Made by a program: the position numbers and the translations under genes
In this document: one piece after another, positions 35,733 through 44,147 of the stretch
Position numbering within the stretch: position 1 is the stretch's first letter
Layout: each line of letters begins with the position of its first letter
Notes under the pieces: generated by a model
What the model was told of the DNA's origin: nothing
The model's database searches: none
The model's input: only the letters and a program-made list of their open reading frames with translations
Source of the DNA: Thalassobellus citreus
GTDB lineage: Bacteria > Bacteroidota > Bacteroidia > Flavobacteriales > Flavobacteriaceae
Direction of reading: 5' to 3'
Assembly: GCF_044385915.1 (NCBI RefSeq)
Contig: NZ_JBISCC010000125.1
Coordinates: 434,001 to 498,000, forward strand
Length of the DNA stretch: 64,000 bases

Positions 35733-36632
35733 CTACTTACCTGCTCTAAATAAATATTCTTTTTCTTCGGCAGTTAAACCATCATAACCACTTTTACTAA
35801 TCTTATCTAAAATAACATCAATTTTTTTCTGATTATTAAACTCATTAAAATCAGCTTTGGCATAACCTCCAACTTTACTTTTATTTTTGTGTACTGTTTT
35901 TAAAGGCGATTTTTTTGAAACTTTAAACATTCCTGTTATACTATCCATTAAACCTTCAAAACCTCTGCCTATGTCATTTCCTTTCAGTAATTGTTTAGCA
36001 TAGAAATAACCTAATAAAGCACCACCTAAATGCGCTAAATTACCTCCTGTATTACCTAACGGATCATTAAGTCCTGCTACAACTCCTAAAACATCAATAA
36101 TTACAATAGCTAAACCTACATACCAAAGCTTTAAATTAAAGGTAAAAAAACGAACATCTTGATTAGGCAAATAAGTACATAGAAATATTAACAATGCTCT
36201 TATGGCTGCAGAAGCACCAACCAAATGCGTATTAATACCAAACACACTAGGAAACAAGGTATAGCAAAGCATAAACAGCATACCTCCAGACATTGCTCCT
36301 AAAAAATAAATATTCAATGCCATTTTTGGGCTAAACAAGTTTAAAAACATACGTCCTATAAAATATAACCATAGCATATTAAACAGAATATGTATAAAAT
36401 TATAATGTAAAAATGCATAGCTAATAATTGCCCAAGGCTTTATAATGAAATTAGAAAAGTCACTAGGTAAATCTAGCCACTTCAAACTAGTCTCATCAGG
36501 AAGAGTCAAAAACTTAGTTAGCAAATAACCAATAATAAAAACTACTACATTAACAGCAATAATTTTTTCTAACACATTAAGATTAGATAATTTTTCTTTT
36601 ATGTCTTGAGAGAGAGTTGTCATTAGTTCCAA
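35733..36632 (-). CDS. Rhomboid family intramembrane serine protease (first of pair)
   Basis: A 299-residue polytopic protein with six core helices. HYNFIHILFNMLWLYFIGRM holds the oxyanion-region residues. The nucleophile is Ser141 in HLVGASAAIRALL (GASA rather than the usual GASG). The catalytic His is His201 in NLAHLGGALLGYF. A soluble C-terminal tail of about 85 residues follows. It overlaps the second rhomboid gene by 10 bp, so the two are co-translated. Substrates are unknown. Confidence 0.92.
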   Translation of the reverse strand: MELMTTLSQDIKEKLSNLNVLEKIIAVNVVVFIIGYLLTKFLTLPDETSLKWLDLPSDFSNFIIKPWAIISYAFLHYNFIHILFNMLWLYFIGRMFLNLFSPKMALNIYFLGAMSGGMLFMLCYTLFPSVFGINTHLVGASAAIRALLIFLCTYLPNQDVRFFTFNLKLWYVGLAIVIIDVLGVVAGLNDPLGNTGGNLAHLGGALLGYFYAKQLLKGNDIGRGFEGLMDSITGMFKVSKKSPLKTVHKNKSKVGGYAKADFNEFNNQKKIDVILDKISKSGYDGLTAEEKEYLFRAGK

Positions 36633-37447
36633 CGATTTCTATTAAACTGCGTTTTTTTCCAATACCACATAATTAAAAAGCCTATTAGTGCACCTCCAAC
36701 ATGTGCAAAATGAGCTGTATTACTAGGACTAAATATAGAATGCCCACTTAATCCTGAAATTAAATCTAAAAGAATAATTCCTGGAATAAAATATTTTGCT
36801 TTTACAGGAATTGGTAAAAAAATCATCATTAATTCAGCATTTGGGTTCATCATAGCAAAAGCAGCCATAATCCCCATAATACAACCAGATGCTCCTACCA
36901 TTGAACTATTGTTTGTAACAACATTCATTTCATACAAAGCATTAAATGCTGATTGATCAATAACAGAAGTATTAATTCCATATTCATAAAAAACATGAAT
37001 CATTTCTTTTGACAAAATTTTACTATCAAAAATATTACCATTCAAAATATTTAAATTAATAATTTTATCTACTAAATCATTTGGTAATCCTAATGCTGAA
37101 ATCTCATTTAATGATGGAATATATTGGAAATAATAATACCCAACCTGCAAAGCTACAGCTCCTAAACCTGCAGAAATATAAATAAATAAAAAACGTTTAG
37201 ACCCTAAAACTTGCTCAACTGGAGAACCAAACATCCAAAGAGCAAACATATTAAACAAAATATGTGAAACACCTCCATGCATAAACATGTGCGTTATTAT
37301 TTGCCAAGGCCTAAATGCATCATTTTTTGGAAAATACATAGCAAACCATTCATAAAACAATTCACCATTACCTATGGACAAAGTACCAATAAACATAATC
37401 ACATTAATGATTATTAAATGCTTAACGGTTTCTGAAATCCTCATCAT
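36623..37447 (-). CDS. Rhomboid family intramembrane serine protease (second of pair)
   Basis: A 274-residue rhomboid with ITHMFMHGGVSHILFNMFAL near residue 55, the nucleophile Ser187 in MVGASGCIMG and the catalytic His249 in NTAHFAHVGGALIGF. Between helices at residues 112-180 is a polar insert of roughly 70 residues that typical rhomboids lack. It starts 3 bp after the mutL stop and overlaps its paralogue downstream by 10 bp. Confidence 0.92.
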   Translation of the reverse strand: MMRISETVKHLIIINVIMFIGTLSIGNGELFYEWFAMYFPKNDAFRPWQIITHMFMHGGVSHILFNMFALWMFGSPVEQVLGSKRFLFIYISAGLGAVALQVGYYYFQYIPSLNEISALGLPNDLVDKIINLNILNGNIFDSKILSKEMIHVFYEYGINTSVIDQSAFNALYEMNVVTNNSSMVGASGCIMGIMAAFAMMNPNAELMMIFLPIPVKAKYFIPGIILLDLISGLSGHSIFSPSNTAHFAHVGGALIGFLIMWYWKKTQFNRNRWN

Positions 37448-37450
37448 AAT

Positions 37451-39310
37451 CTATATAAATTTTTTATCTAATTCATCAACACTCATCGTAACAAATGTGA
37501 CTCTATTAGTAGGCGAAACATTAGGTTCTTTACAAGCAAACAACTTATTTACCAAATGTTCTTGTTCATCTTTTTGTAATGATTGCCCTGTTTTAATAGC
37601 TAAACTTTTAGCCATAGATTTTGCTAATAAATCGGCTGCACTAAAATTACTATCTGGCACTTCATTTTCAACATCACTAATTAATTGTTCTAAAATAATA
37701 GAAACCTCACTTTCTGGCACACCAACTGGCACGCCTGTAATTTCTACCAACTCTTCTTTAACGTTAGAAAACATAAAACCTGTATGTTCTAAATCGTCTT
37801 TTAATTGCTGAATAACAACAATTTCTTGAGTTGAAAAATGCAGCTGAAGCGGAAACAACAGTTGCTGACTCATAGCTTCCTTAACCGTTAAGTTTTGAAG
37901 AAAATCTTCATACAAAACACGTTGATGCGCGCGATGCTGATCGATAATCATCATACCAGATTTAATAGTACTTACAATATATTTGTTATGAAGCTGATAG
38001 GTAGTATGAGTATGCTCTACTTCTTTATCATTTTCAAATATAGACACGGTTTCTGCCTCACTTTCAAAATGCACTTCACTAAAATCTTGTTCGGTTTTGG
38101 TGCCTTTAGATTCTAATCCAACATATAAACTTTCCCAACTAGAACTAGAAGCTGGTTCCTTTTTATAAGCCACTGCCCTAGCTTTAGAAGCGGTTTCTTC
38201 TTTAAACGGATTAAAGCTTCTATCTATTTCAATTTTAGGAGTATCTGCTTTGTCTTTATTACTATAACTGTATGGTGTATCTAAACTAGGATCGCGATCA
38301 AAATCTAACACAGGTGCTATATTAAACTGTCCTAAACTATGTTTTACAGCCGAACGTAATAAGGCATAAAGTGTATGCTCATCATCAAACTTAATTTCTG
38401 TTTTTGTTGGATGAATATTAATATCTATAGTTTGCGGATCTACCGTAAGATTTAAAAAATAACTTGGATGCGTACCGCTTTTTAGTAAACCTTCAAAAGC
38501 CGAAGAAATAGCATGATTTAAATAGGCACTTTTTATAAAACGGTCGTTCACAAAAAAATACTGTTCGCCTCTAGATTTTTTAGCAAACTCTGGTTTTCCT
38601 ACAAATCCTGAAATTTTTAACACCTCGGTTTCTTCTTCAACAGGTACTAATTTTTCATTTGTTTTATTTCCAAAAATATTAACTATACGTTGTCTAAAAT
38701 TACTAATTGGTAAATTAAATGATTCACTTCCATTATTATAAAGTGCAAAACTAATACCTGGATGCGCCAATGCTACACGATGAAACTCATCAATTACATG
38801 GCGTAATTCTACTGTATTTGATTTTAAAAAATTACGTCTAGCAGGAATATTAAAAAACAAGTTTTTTACAGAAATAGAAGATCCTTTAGGTGTTACAACA
38901 ACTTCTTGAGAGGTAACGCTGCTACCTTCAATAACTATAACATTACCAACATCATCACTTTCCTGCTTTGTTTTTAATTCTACATGTGCAATAGCAGCAA
39001 TACTAGCTAAAGCTTCACCACGAAACCCTTTAGTGTTTAATTGAAATAAATCATCGGCACTTCGAATTTTAGAAGTGGCATGACGCTCAAAACTTAATCG
39101 AGCGTCAGTATGACTCATACCTTTACCGTCATCAATAACTTGTACAAGTGTTTTACCTGCATCTTTTATTATAAGTTTAATAGTTGATGCTCCTGCATCT
39201 ATAGCATTTTCAAGAAGTTCTTTAACTACTGATGCTGGACGTTGTACAACTTCTCCAGCAGCTATTTGATTTGCTACATGATCTGGTAAAAGCTGAATGA
39301 TATCTGCCAT
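37451..39310 (-). CDS. mutL: DNA mismatch repair protein MutL
   Basis: A 619-residue MutL. The GHKL ATPase half has AAGEVVQRPASVVKELLENA, DDGKGM and TKGFRGEALASIAA. A linker covers residues 340-430. The C-terminal dimerisation domain carries IIDQHRAHQRVLYE at residues 456-468. In endonuclease-type MutL this motif is DQHA-xx-E-xxxx-E; here Arg and Gln replace the Ala and the first Glu, and the C-terminal metal-site region reads FACKEPNVSPTNR. It couples MutS recognition to downstream repair. It is the first gene of a unit with the two rhomboids. Confidence 0.95.
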   Translation of the reverse strand: MADIIQLLPDHVANQIAAGEVVQRPASVVKELLENAIDAGASTIKLIIKDAGKTLVQVIDDGKGMSHTDARLSFERHATSKIRSADDLFQLNTKGFRGEALASIAAIAHVELKTKQESDDVGNVIVIEGSSVTSQEVVVTPKGSSISVKNLFFNIPARRNFLKSNTVELRHVIDEFHRVALAHPGISFALYNNGSESFNLPISNFRQRIVNIFGNKTNEKLVPVEEETEVLKISGFVGKPEFAKKSRGEQYFFVNDRFIKSAYLNHAISSAFEGLLKSGTHPSYFLNLTVDPQTIDINIHPTKTEIKFDDEHTLYALLRSAVKHSLGQFNIAPVLDFDRDPSLDTPYSYSNKDKADTPKIEIDRSFNPFKEETASKARAVAYKKEPASSSSWESLYVGLESKGTKTEQDFSEVHFESEAETVSIFENDKEVEHTHTTYQLHNKYIVSTIKSGMMIIDQHRAHQRVLYEDFLQNLTVKEAMSQQLLFPLQLHFSTQEIVVIQQLKDDLEHTGFMFSNVKEELVEITGVPVGVPESEVSIILEQLISDVENEVPDSNFSAADLLAKSMAKSLAIKTGQSLQKDEQEHLVNKLFACKEPNVSPTNRVTFVTMSVDELDKKFI

Positions 39311-39313
39311 GTA

Positions 39314-39601
39314 TTATTTAGAAAAGAAAATAGATAAATCGAAATCGATGATAAAAAGAAACAATAAAACAAGCACAGCTACAATAATAAGTATGCGTCG
39401 GTTTGCTTCTTTATCTTTATTTGTTTTTAATTCGTTTAAAGCATTAACAAATTTAGTTTTCAACCCATTATTATTACCAACCGTTGTTCTATATTCATCA
39501 AACTTATGTTTAATTTCATAAGGATTGCCTTGTCCTTTATCATCATAAAAACGAGGTGTATAACTAAACTTTTTATTTTTACGCAATTTTAAGATTCCCA
39601 T
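39314..39601 (-). CDS. Small C-terminally anchored membrane protein (paralogue A)
   Basis: A 95-residue protein with a basic N-terminus containing LRKNKKFSYTPRFYDD and a single hydrophobic segment at residues 69-87 (ILIIVAVLVLLFLFIID). Such proteins are sometimes labelled riboflavin synthase subunit in databases, but nothing in the sequence supports an enzyme. It resembles the next gene upstream, so the pair looks duplicated. It ends 3 bp upstream of mutL in the leftward direction. Function unknown. Confidence 0.75.
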   Translation of the reverse strand: MGILKLRKNKKFSYTPRFYDDKGQGNPYEIKHKFDEYRTTVGNNNGLKTKFVNALNELKTNKDKEANRRILIIVAVLVLLFLFIIDFDLSIFFSK

Positions 39602-39620
39602 AATTTCTAAGTTTTTTAAG

Positions 39621-39866
39621 TTACATGTATTTTTTTTCTAATAAATACATACAAATCAATAATAATACCAAAACAAAGATTAAGGTACGCATTGACATAG
39701 ACGCTCCTACTTTACGTTTATTATTTTGCTTCCATTTTGAAGCAAAATCTTTCTCATTAGATGTTTCTAAATTAGAATTGCCTTCTTCTTTTGAAAATCT
39801 TGATTGATAATTAAACGATTTATTTTTACGCTGTTTAAACAAAGTGTATGAATGCTTATACCTCAA
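39621..39866 (-). CDS. Small C-terminally anchored membrane protein (paralogue B)
   Basis: An 81-residue frame that starts at a TTG; a stop lies three codons upstream and no ATG is available at the N-terminus. It contains FKQRKNKSFNYQSRFSKE, closely matching the LRKNKKFSYTPRF block of the neighbouring gene, and has one C-terminal membrane helix (TLIFVLVLLLICMYLLE). It is 19 bp from paralogue A. Function unknown. The start is the least certain part. Confidence 0.65.
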   Translation of the reverse strand: MRYKHSYTLFKQRKNKSFNYQSRFSKEEGNSNLETSNEKDFASKWKQNNKRKVGASMSMRTLIFVLVLLLICMYLLEKKYM

Positions 39867-39960
39867 AAATACTTAAAAATAGGGAGAAACTAAGAATTGA
39901 AATGCCAAAAATTGTTAACAAAACACCTTAAACAGAAATACTCTTAAAATTTAAAAATGA

Positions 39961-40446
39961 CTAGCTATTATTTCTTAACTCAGCCATTTTTATGGCAGCT
40001 ATAGCAGCTTCGGTGCCTTTATTACCGTGTTTACCTCCAGAACGCTCTATAGATTGTTGCATATTATTATCGGTAAGCACACAAAAAATTACAGGTGTTT
40101 CATGCAATACATTAAGGTCTTTGATGCCTTGTGAAACCCCTTCGCAAACAAAATCGAAATGTTTTGTTTCACCTTGAATTACACTACCAATAGCAATAAC
40201 AGCATTTACCATTTGCTCTTGCATTTTCTTACTTCCGTAAATAAGCTCGAAACTACCTGGAACGTTCCAACGCACTATATTTTCTGGCAATACACCATTT
40301 TCTATTAAAGCGTCGTAAGCCCCTTGGTATAAGCCTTCGGTAATATTATCATTCCATTCTGAAACAACAATCCCAAACCGAAATTTACTCGCGTCTGGGA
40401 TTGTTGCTTTATCGTAATCTGATAAATTTTTATTTATCGTAGCCAT
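39961..40446 (-). CDS. ribH: 6,7-dimethyl-8-ribityllumazine synthase
   Basis: A 161-residue lumazine synthase with FGIVVSEWNDNITEGLYQGA at the substrate end, NIVRWNVPGSFELIYGSKKM, IAIGSVIQGETKHFDFVCEG and GGKHGNKGTEAAIAAIKMAE near the end. It condenses 5-amino-6-ribitylaminouracil with dihydroxybutanone phosphate in riboflavin synthesis and forms icosahedral or pentameric shells. It is 18 bp downstream of the TPR gene. No FMN riboswitch was seen upstream. Confidence 0.96.
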   Translation of the reverse strand: MATINKNLSDYDKATIPDASKFRFGIVVSEWNDNITEGLYQGAYDALIENGVLPENIVRWNVPGSFELIYGSKKMQEQMVNAVIAIGSVIQGETKHFDFVCEGVSQGIKDLNVLHETPVIFCVLTDNNMQQSIERSGGKHGNKGTEAAIAAIKMAELRNNS

Positions 40447-40464
40447 TTTATATTAAAATTGGTA

Positions 40465-41235
40465 CTATTTATTTGCTAAAACTTTTGCTTTTCCAATAAA
40501 GACATCAACCGTTGAAGCTTCATTAGCATTAGGAAACTCTTCTTTTATTTTTTCGAAATAAGATAAAGCTTTATCAGCTTTTCCTAAATCTAAAGCAATA
40601 GCTCCTGCTTTATATAAATACATTGGTGTTGTATAGCCATTGTTACGCATATTAGCAGCTTCTTCATAATACCCTAAAGCATCATCTTTCTGGTTTAATT
40701 GCACAAAAGCATCACCTATATTTCCTTTTGCTAAAGGCGCTAAAATTTCGTCATCACTTTTAAAATTACTTAAATACTCAACGGCATTCTTGTAATCTTT
40801 TAATCTTAAATAAGCAGTACCTGCATAATAGTTAGCTAAATTAGCCGCTGGTGTTCCGCTATATTCTTCAATAACATCTAACATTCCAAATTTACCTTCA
40901 CCTCCATTTAGTGCTAAATTGTATAAAGAATCTTTTTTAACACCTGTTACTGCTTCATCAAAATATTTCTGAGCTTGAAACATATCGTTCATAGCATTTA
41001 CCTGCTTTGGTTTTGCTATATATTCTTTATAAGCTAAAGACCCTAAAACCACAACAGCTACAAGTCCTACTATAATAAAAATATATTTCTGATTCTTAGC
41101 AACGAAGTCTTCAGTTTTAGATGCCGTTTCATCTAACGTATTAAACACTTCTGCAGTTGTAGAACCTTCTTCTATATTATGCTCTTTCTCTACTTTATTT
41201 TTAGGTTTATAACCTCTTTTATTATAAGTCGCCAT
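40465..41235 (-). CDS. Membrane-anchored TPR protein (YfgM-like)
   Basis: A 256-residue protein with a cytoplasmic N-terminus, one membrane helix at about residues 50-70 (YIFIIVGLVAVVVLGSLAY) and then tetratricopeptide repeats (AANLANYYAGTAYLRLKDYK and GYYEEAANMRNNGYTT, then GKADKALSYFEKIKEEFPN). This layout resembles YfgM, an accessory factor near the Sec translocon. That role is an inference. It is co-transcribed with ribH. Confidence 0.82.
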   Translation of the reverse strand: MATYNKRGYKPKNKVEKEHNIEEGSTTAEVFNTLDETASKTEDFVAKNQKYIFIIVGLVAVVVLGSLAYKEYIAKPKQVNAMNDMFQAQKYFDEAVTGVKKDSLYNLALNGGEGKFGMLDVIEEYSGTPAANLANYYAGTAYLRLKDYKNAVEYLSNFKSDDEILAPLAKGNIGDAFVQLNQKDDALGYYEEAANMRNNGYTTPMYLYKAGAIALDLGKADKALSYFEKIKEEFPNANEASTVDVFIGKAKVLANK

Positions 41236-41260
41236 TTATTCTTTCTAAATTAATGTGGAG

Positions 41261-41268
41261 CAAAAATA
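41261..41268 (-). promoter_or_regulatory. -7 element upstream of the TPR-ribH pair
   Basis: The minus strand reads TATTTTTG, an exact TAnnTTTG match 25 nt before the TPR start codon. No TTG was found at the usual distance. Confidence 0.45.
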
Positions 41269-41373
41269 TAATTTTTCTTCAGAACTAAAAGGGTATTTAT
41301 TTGATATTTTTCAATAATTTGCACTTCTTTTTATGAATTACAAGTTCGAAGCACACAATAAGTTGCCATTTTT

Positions 41374-42453
41374 ATGATTTTAAAATCACTTTCATTACTT
41401 AATTACAAGAATTTTGATAGTAAATCATTTACTTTCAATGAGAAAATAAACTGTATTGTTGGTAATAATGGTATTGGTAAAACCAATGTTTTAGATGCTA
41501 TTTATCATTTATCTTTTGGAAAAAGTTATTTTAATCCGGTAGCAACTCAAAACATTAAGCACAATGAAGATTTTTTTGTGGTTAATGGTGAATATGAAAA
41601 AGAAAGTAAACCTGAAAAAATTATTGTTAGCCTAAAACGCGGACAACAAAAAGTAATTAAACGCAATGGAAAAGCCTATGAAAAATTTAGCGAACACATT
41701 GGCTTTTTACCTTTGGTCATTATTTCGCCTGCAGATAGAGATTTAATTATTGAAGGCAGTACTACACGCAGAAAATTTATAGACAGCGTTATTTCGCAAA
41801 GCGATAAAAATTATTTAAGCTATTTAATAAATTACAACAAAATCTTGGCACAACGCAATGCCTTACTTAAATATTTCGCACTTAATCATACGTTTAATAA
41901 AGACACCCTTGAGGTTTACAACAAGCAACTTACCGATTATGGCTCTCAAATTTTTGAAAAACGTGATACTTTTTTAAAAGCATTCATCCCTATTTTTAAG
42001 TCGCGTTACGAAGCCATTAGTAATGGCAACGAAGCGGTAGATTTAAAATACCATAGTGATTTATTTGAAAATGATTTAAACACACTATTACAACAAGCTA
42101 TTAACAAAGATAAAGCGTTACAATATACCAGCGTTGGCATTCATAAAGACGATTTACATTTTAATATAGCAGAACATCCTATTAAAAAATTTGGAAGTCA
42201 AGGTCAGCAAAAATCGTTTTTAATAGCCTTAAAATTAGCGCAATTCGATTTTATAAAAGCACAGAGCAATGTAAATCCTATTTTACTATTAGATGATATT
42301 TTTGATAAACTGGATGAAAACCGTGTTTCACAAATTATTAAGTTAGTAGATGACGAGAATTTCGGACAACTATTTATAAGCGACACACATGCCGAACGTA
42401 CTGAAGCAGCTGTAAAACAAGTGCATCAAAGTTATGAGATTTTTAAGCTTTAA
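41374..42453 (+). CDS. recF: DNA replication/repair protein RecF
   Basis: A 359-residue SMC-like ATPase. It has the Walker A motif IVGNNGIGKTNVLDAIYHLS, FLPLVIISPADRDLIIEGST, KFGSQGQQKSFLIALKLAQF as ABC signature and LLLDDIFDKLDENR as Walker B. RecF works with RecO and RecR to load RecA at gapped DNA. The length is normal. It is divergent from the TPR-ribH unit, and the 2H-phosphoesterase-like gene begins 10 bp after its stop. Confidence 0.95.
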   Translation: MILKSLSLLNYKNFDSKSFTFNEKINCIVGNNGIGKTNVLDAIYHLSFGKSYFNPVATQNIKHNEDFFVVNGEYEKESKPEKIIVSLKRGQQKVIKRNGKAYEKFSEHIGFLPLVIISPADRDLIIEGSTTRRKFIDSVISQSDKNYLSYLINYNKILAQRNALLKYFALNHTFNKDTLEVYNKQLTDYGSQIFEKRDTFLKAFIPIFKSRYEAISNGNEAVDLKYHSDLFENDLNTLLQQAINKDKALQYTSVGIHKDDLHFNIAEHPIKKFGSQGQQKSFLIALKLAQFDFIKAQSNVNPILLLDDIFDKLDENRVSQIIKLVDDENFGQLFISDTHAERTEAAVKQVHQSYEIFKL

Positions 42454-42463
42454 ACCTGTTTAA

Positions 42464-43144
42464 ATGAACCTTAAAGAACACTACAACAATCTCTACACAG
42501 AATCTATTCAAAAAATATCTAATAACAATTATCAAATTGATGATTTAATAGAATCTTCATTAGATAAAAGATTCGGAATCACACTTGTTATAAGACCTTC
42601 TATTGAAGTTAAAAATGAAATTCAAAAATTTCTAAATGAAATAAAATCAATAGATCCAAATCAATATTATTATCAAAATTCAGATATTCACATAACAGTT
42701 ATGTCTATTATATCATGTTATGATGGATTTAAATTAGAAAACATCAAACAATCTGAATACATAAAAATTATTGAAGAAAGCATCATTAAAAATTCTAATT
42801 TAAAAATTGATTTTAAAGGAATTACTGCATCTCCTTCGTGTATTATGGTACAAGGTTTTATGAATAACGAATCTTTAAACAACATAAGAAACAACTTAAG
42901 AGAAAACTTTAAAAACACTACCTTAGAGCAAAGTATTGACAAACGTTATTCTATACAAACAGCACACAGTACAGTAGTTCGTTTTAAAGAAAAATTAAAT
43001 AAAAAATCTGAATTATTAAAAGCCGTTGAAAGCTTTAAAAATTATAACTTTGGTTCATTTTCTGTAAACAACATAGAATTAGTTTATAATGATTGGTATC
43101 AAAAAGAAAAACACGTGAAGAAATTATTTAAATTCGATATTTAA
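42464..43144 (+). CDS. 2H phosphoesterase / RNA-ligase-like family protein
   Basis: A 226-residue soluble protein carrying two H-x-T motifs, SDIHITVMS (His76, Thr78) and TAHSTVVRF (His168, Thr170), about 90 residues apart. Two such motifs are the hallmark of the 2H phosphoesterase fold that includes 2'-5' RNA ligase/cyclic phosphodiesterases. The N-terminal KRFGITLVIRP also fits. The substrate is not predictable. It sits between recF and the DciA-like gene with small gaps (10 and 36 bp). Confidence 0.72.
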   Translation: MNLKEHYNNLYTESIQKISNNNYQIDDLIESSLDKRFGITLVIRPSIEVKNEIQKFLNEIKSIDPNQYYYQNSDIHITVMSIISCYDGFKLENIKQSEYIKIIEESIIKNSNLKIDFKGITASPSCIMVQGFMNNESLNNIRNNLRENFKNTTLEQSIDKRYSIQTAHSTVVRFKEKLNKKSELLKAVESFKNYNFGSFSVNNIELVYNDWYQKEKHVKKLFKFDI

Positions 43145-43180
43145 AAATAAACCTACTTAACAAGTTATAAATAAGACACT

Positions 43181-43477
43181 ATGGCAAAACGTAACAACGA
43201 ACATATAAGCATAAGTGACGCCTTAAGAGAATTTGTTGAAACCAATAAGTTAGAAAAAGGTTTAGACAAAGTAAATGTTGCCGATGCTTGGGCAAACCTT
43301 ATGGGAAATGGCGTTAACAACTACACAACATCTGTAAATTTAGAGCGAGACACCTTATATATACAATTGAGTTCTAGTGTTCTTAGAGAAGAATTAAGCT
43401 ATGGCAAACAAAAAATAATAGACATGCTTAACGAAGAATTAGGCAAAGAAATTATTAAAAAACTGGTACTGCGATAA
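43181..43477 (+). CDS. DUF721 (DciA-like) protein
   Basis: A 98-residue protein with the DUF721 core: ISDALREFVETNKLEKGLDK, VADAWANLMGNGVNNYT, LYIQLSSSVLREELSYGKQK and a C-terminal IIKKLVLR. DUF721 includes DciA, the ancestral loader or operator of the replicative helicase. Proximity to recF fits a replication or repair context. Bacteroidota members are short, so equivalence to DciA is probable but not proven here. Confidence 0.85.
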   Translation: MAKRNNEHISISDALREFVETNKLEKGLDKVNVADAWANLMGNGVNNYTTSVNLERDTLYIQLSSSVLREELSYGKQKIIDMLNEELGKEIIKKLVLR

Positions 43478-43539
43478 TTAGATATTTTAAAATATTATAA
43501 ATATTTTAAAATAAAAGAAAAAGCTATCATTATTTATGC

Positions 43540-43547
43540 TACCTTTG
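43540..43547 (+). promoter_or_regulatory. -7 element of the first cold-shock gene
   Basis: TACCTTTG matches TAnnTTTG exactly and lies 27 nt before the ATG at 43575. It overlaps an upstream in-frame ATG at 43536, which argues against that start. Confidence 0.6.
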
Positions 43548-43574
43548 AGACTTAATTATTTTAATACAAATACA

Positions 43575-43766
43575 ATGAGTAAAGGTACCGTAAAATTCTT
43601 CAACGATTCAAAAGGATTTGGATTTATCACTGAAGATGACAACAACAAAGAACATTTCGTACACATTTCAGGACTTATCGATGAAATTCGTGAAGGTGAT
43701 GCAGTTGAATTCGATCTACAAGAAGGTAGAAAAGGATTAAACGCCGTAAACGTAAAAGTAATCTAA
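43575..43766 (+). CDS. Cold-shock domain protein (CspA family), copy 1
   Basis: A 63-residue single cold-shock domain: MSKGTVKFFNDSKGFGFI carries RNP1 and EHFVHISGLID carries RNP2. It binds single-stranded RNA or DNA and acts as an RNA chaperone. The ATG at 43575 is chosen over the in-frame ATG at 43536 because family members begin MSKGTVK and because a promoter element overlaps the longer start. Copy 2 lies 165 bp downstream and differs at six residues. Confidence 0.95.
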   Translation: MSKGTVKFFNDSKGFGFITEDDNNKEHFVHISGLIDEIREGDAVEFDLQEGRKGLNAVNVKVI

Positions 43767-43795
43767 GATATATACTTTAACAATTACAACTTAAA

Positions 43796-43829
43796 AGTCT
43801 GTCAAAAATATTTGACAGGCTTTTTTTTA
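43796..43829 (+). terminator. Terminator of cold-shock copy 1
   Basis: AGTCTGTCAAA pairs with TTTGACAGGCT (11 bp, one G-U) around an AATA loop. A run of nine T follows. Confidence 0.88.
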
Positions 43830-43885
43830 TTTCTTATCTTTTCCTCGCATAACTCACTGTTAAGTAGAAAATTATTATTTGGCAT

Positions 43886-43893
43886 TAAGTTTG
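43886..43893 (+). promoter_or_regulatory. -7 element of the second cold-shock gene
   Basis: TAAGTTTG matches TAnnTTTG 37 nt before the copy 2 ATG. With the terminator after copy 1, this makes the second gene an independent unit. Confidence 0.6.
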
Positions 43894-43930
43894 CAATCCA
43901 ATTAGTAATTAATTTAATATTTTTAAAACA

Positions 43931-44122
43931 ATGAGTAAAGGAACAGTAAAATTCTTCAACGATTCTAAAGGATTCGGATTTATAATAGAAGAAGGTTCAA
44001 ACAAAGAACATTTTGTTCACATTTCTGGATTAATCGACGAAATTCGCGAAGGTGATGAAGTTGAATTTGATTTACAGGAAGGTAGAAAAGGTTTAAACGC
44101 AGTAAATGTAAAAGTAGTTTAA
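43931..44122 (+). CDS. Cold-shock domain protein (CspA family), copy 2
   Basis: A 63-residue cold-shock domain protein that differs from copy 1 at six residues, mainly in the loop after FGFI (IEEGSN instead of TEDDNN), plus an Ala-to-Glu change and a final Ile-to-Val change. RNP1 and RNP2 are intact. The upstream DNA is not similar, and each copy has its own promoter element and terminator, so the two can be expressed under different conditions. Confidence 0.95.
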   Translation: MSKGTVKFFNDSKGFGFIIEEGSNKEHFVHISGLIDEIREGDEVEFDLQEGRKGLNAVNVKVV

Positions 44123-44147
44123 TATATATTACTAACATTATTGAAAC

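Noticed and set aside
39961..41268. FMN riboswitch upstream of ribH
   Set aside because: ribH follows the TPR gene by 18 bp, and no RFN-type conserved blocks were seen upstream of the pair.
43536..43574. N-terminal extension of cold-shock copy 1 from the earlier in-frame ATG
   Set aside because: The TACCTTTG promoter element overlaps it and family members begin at MSKGTVK.
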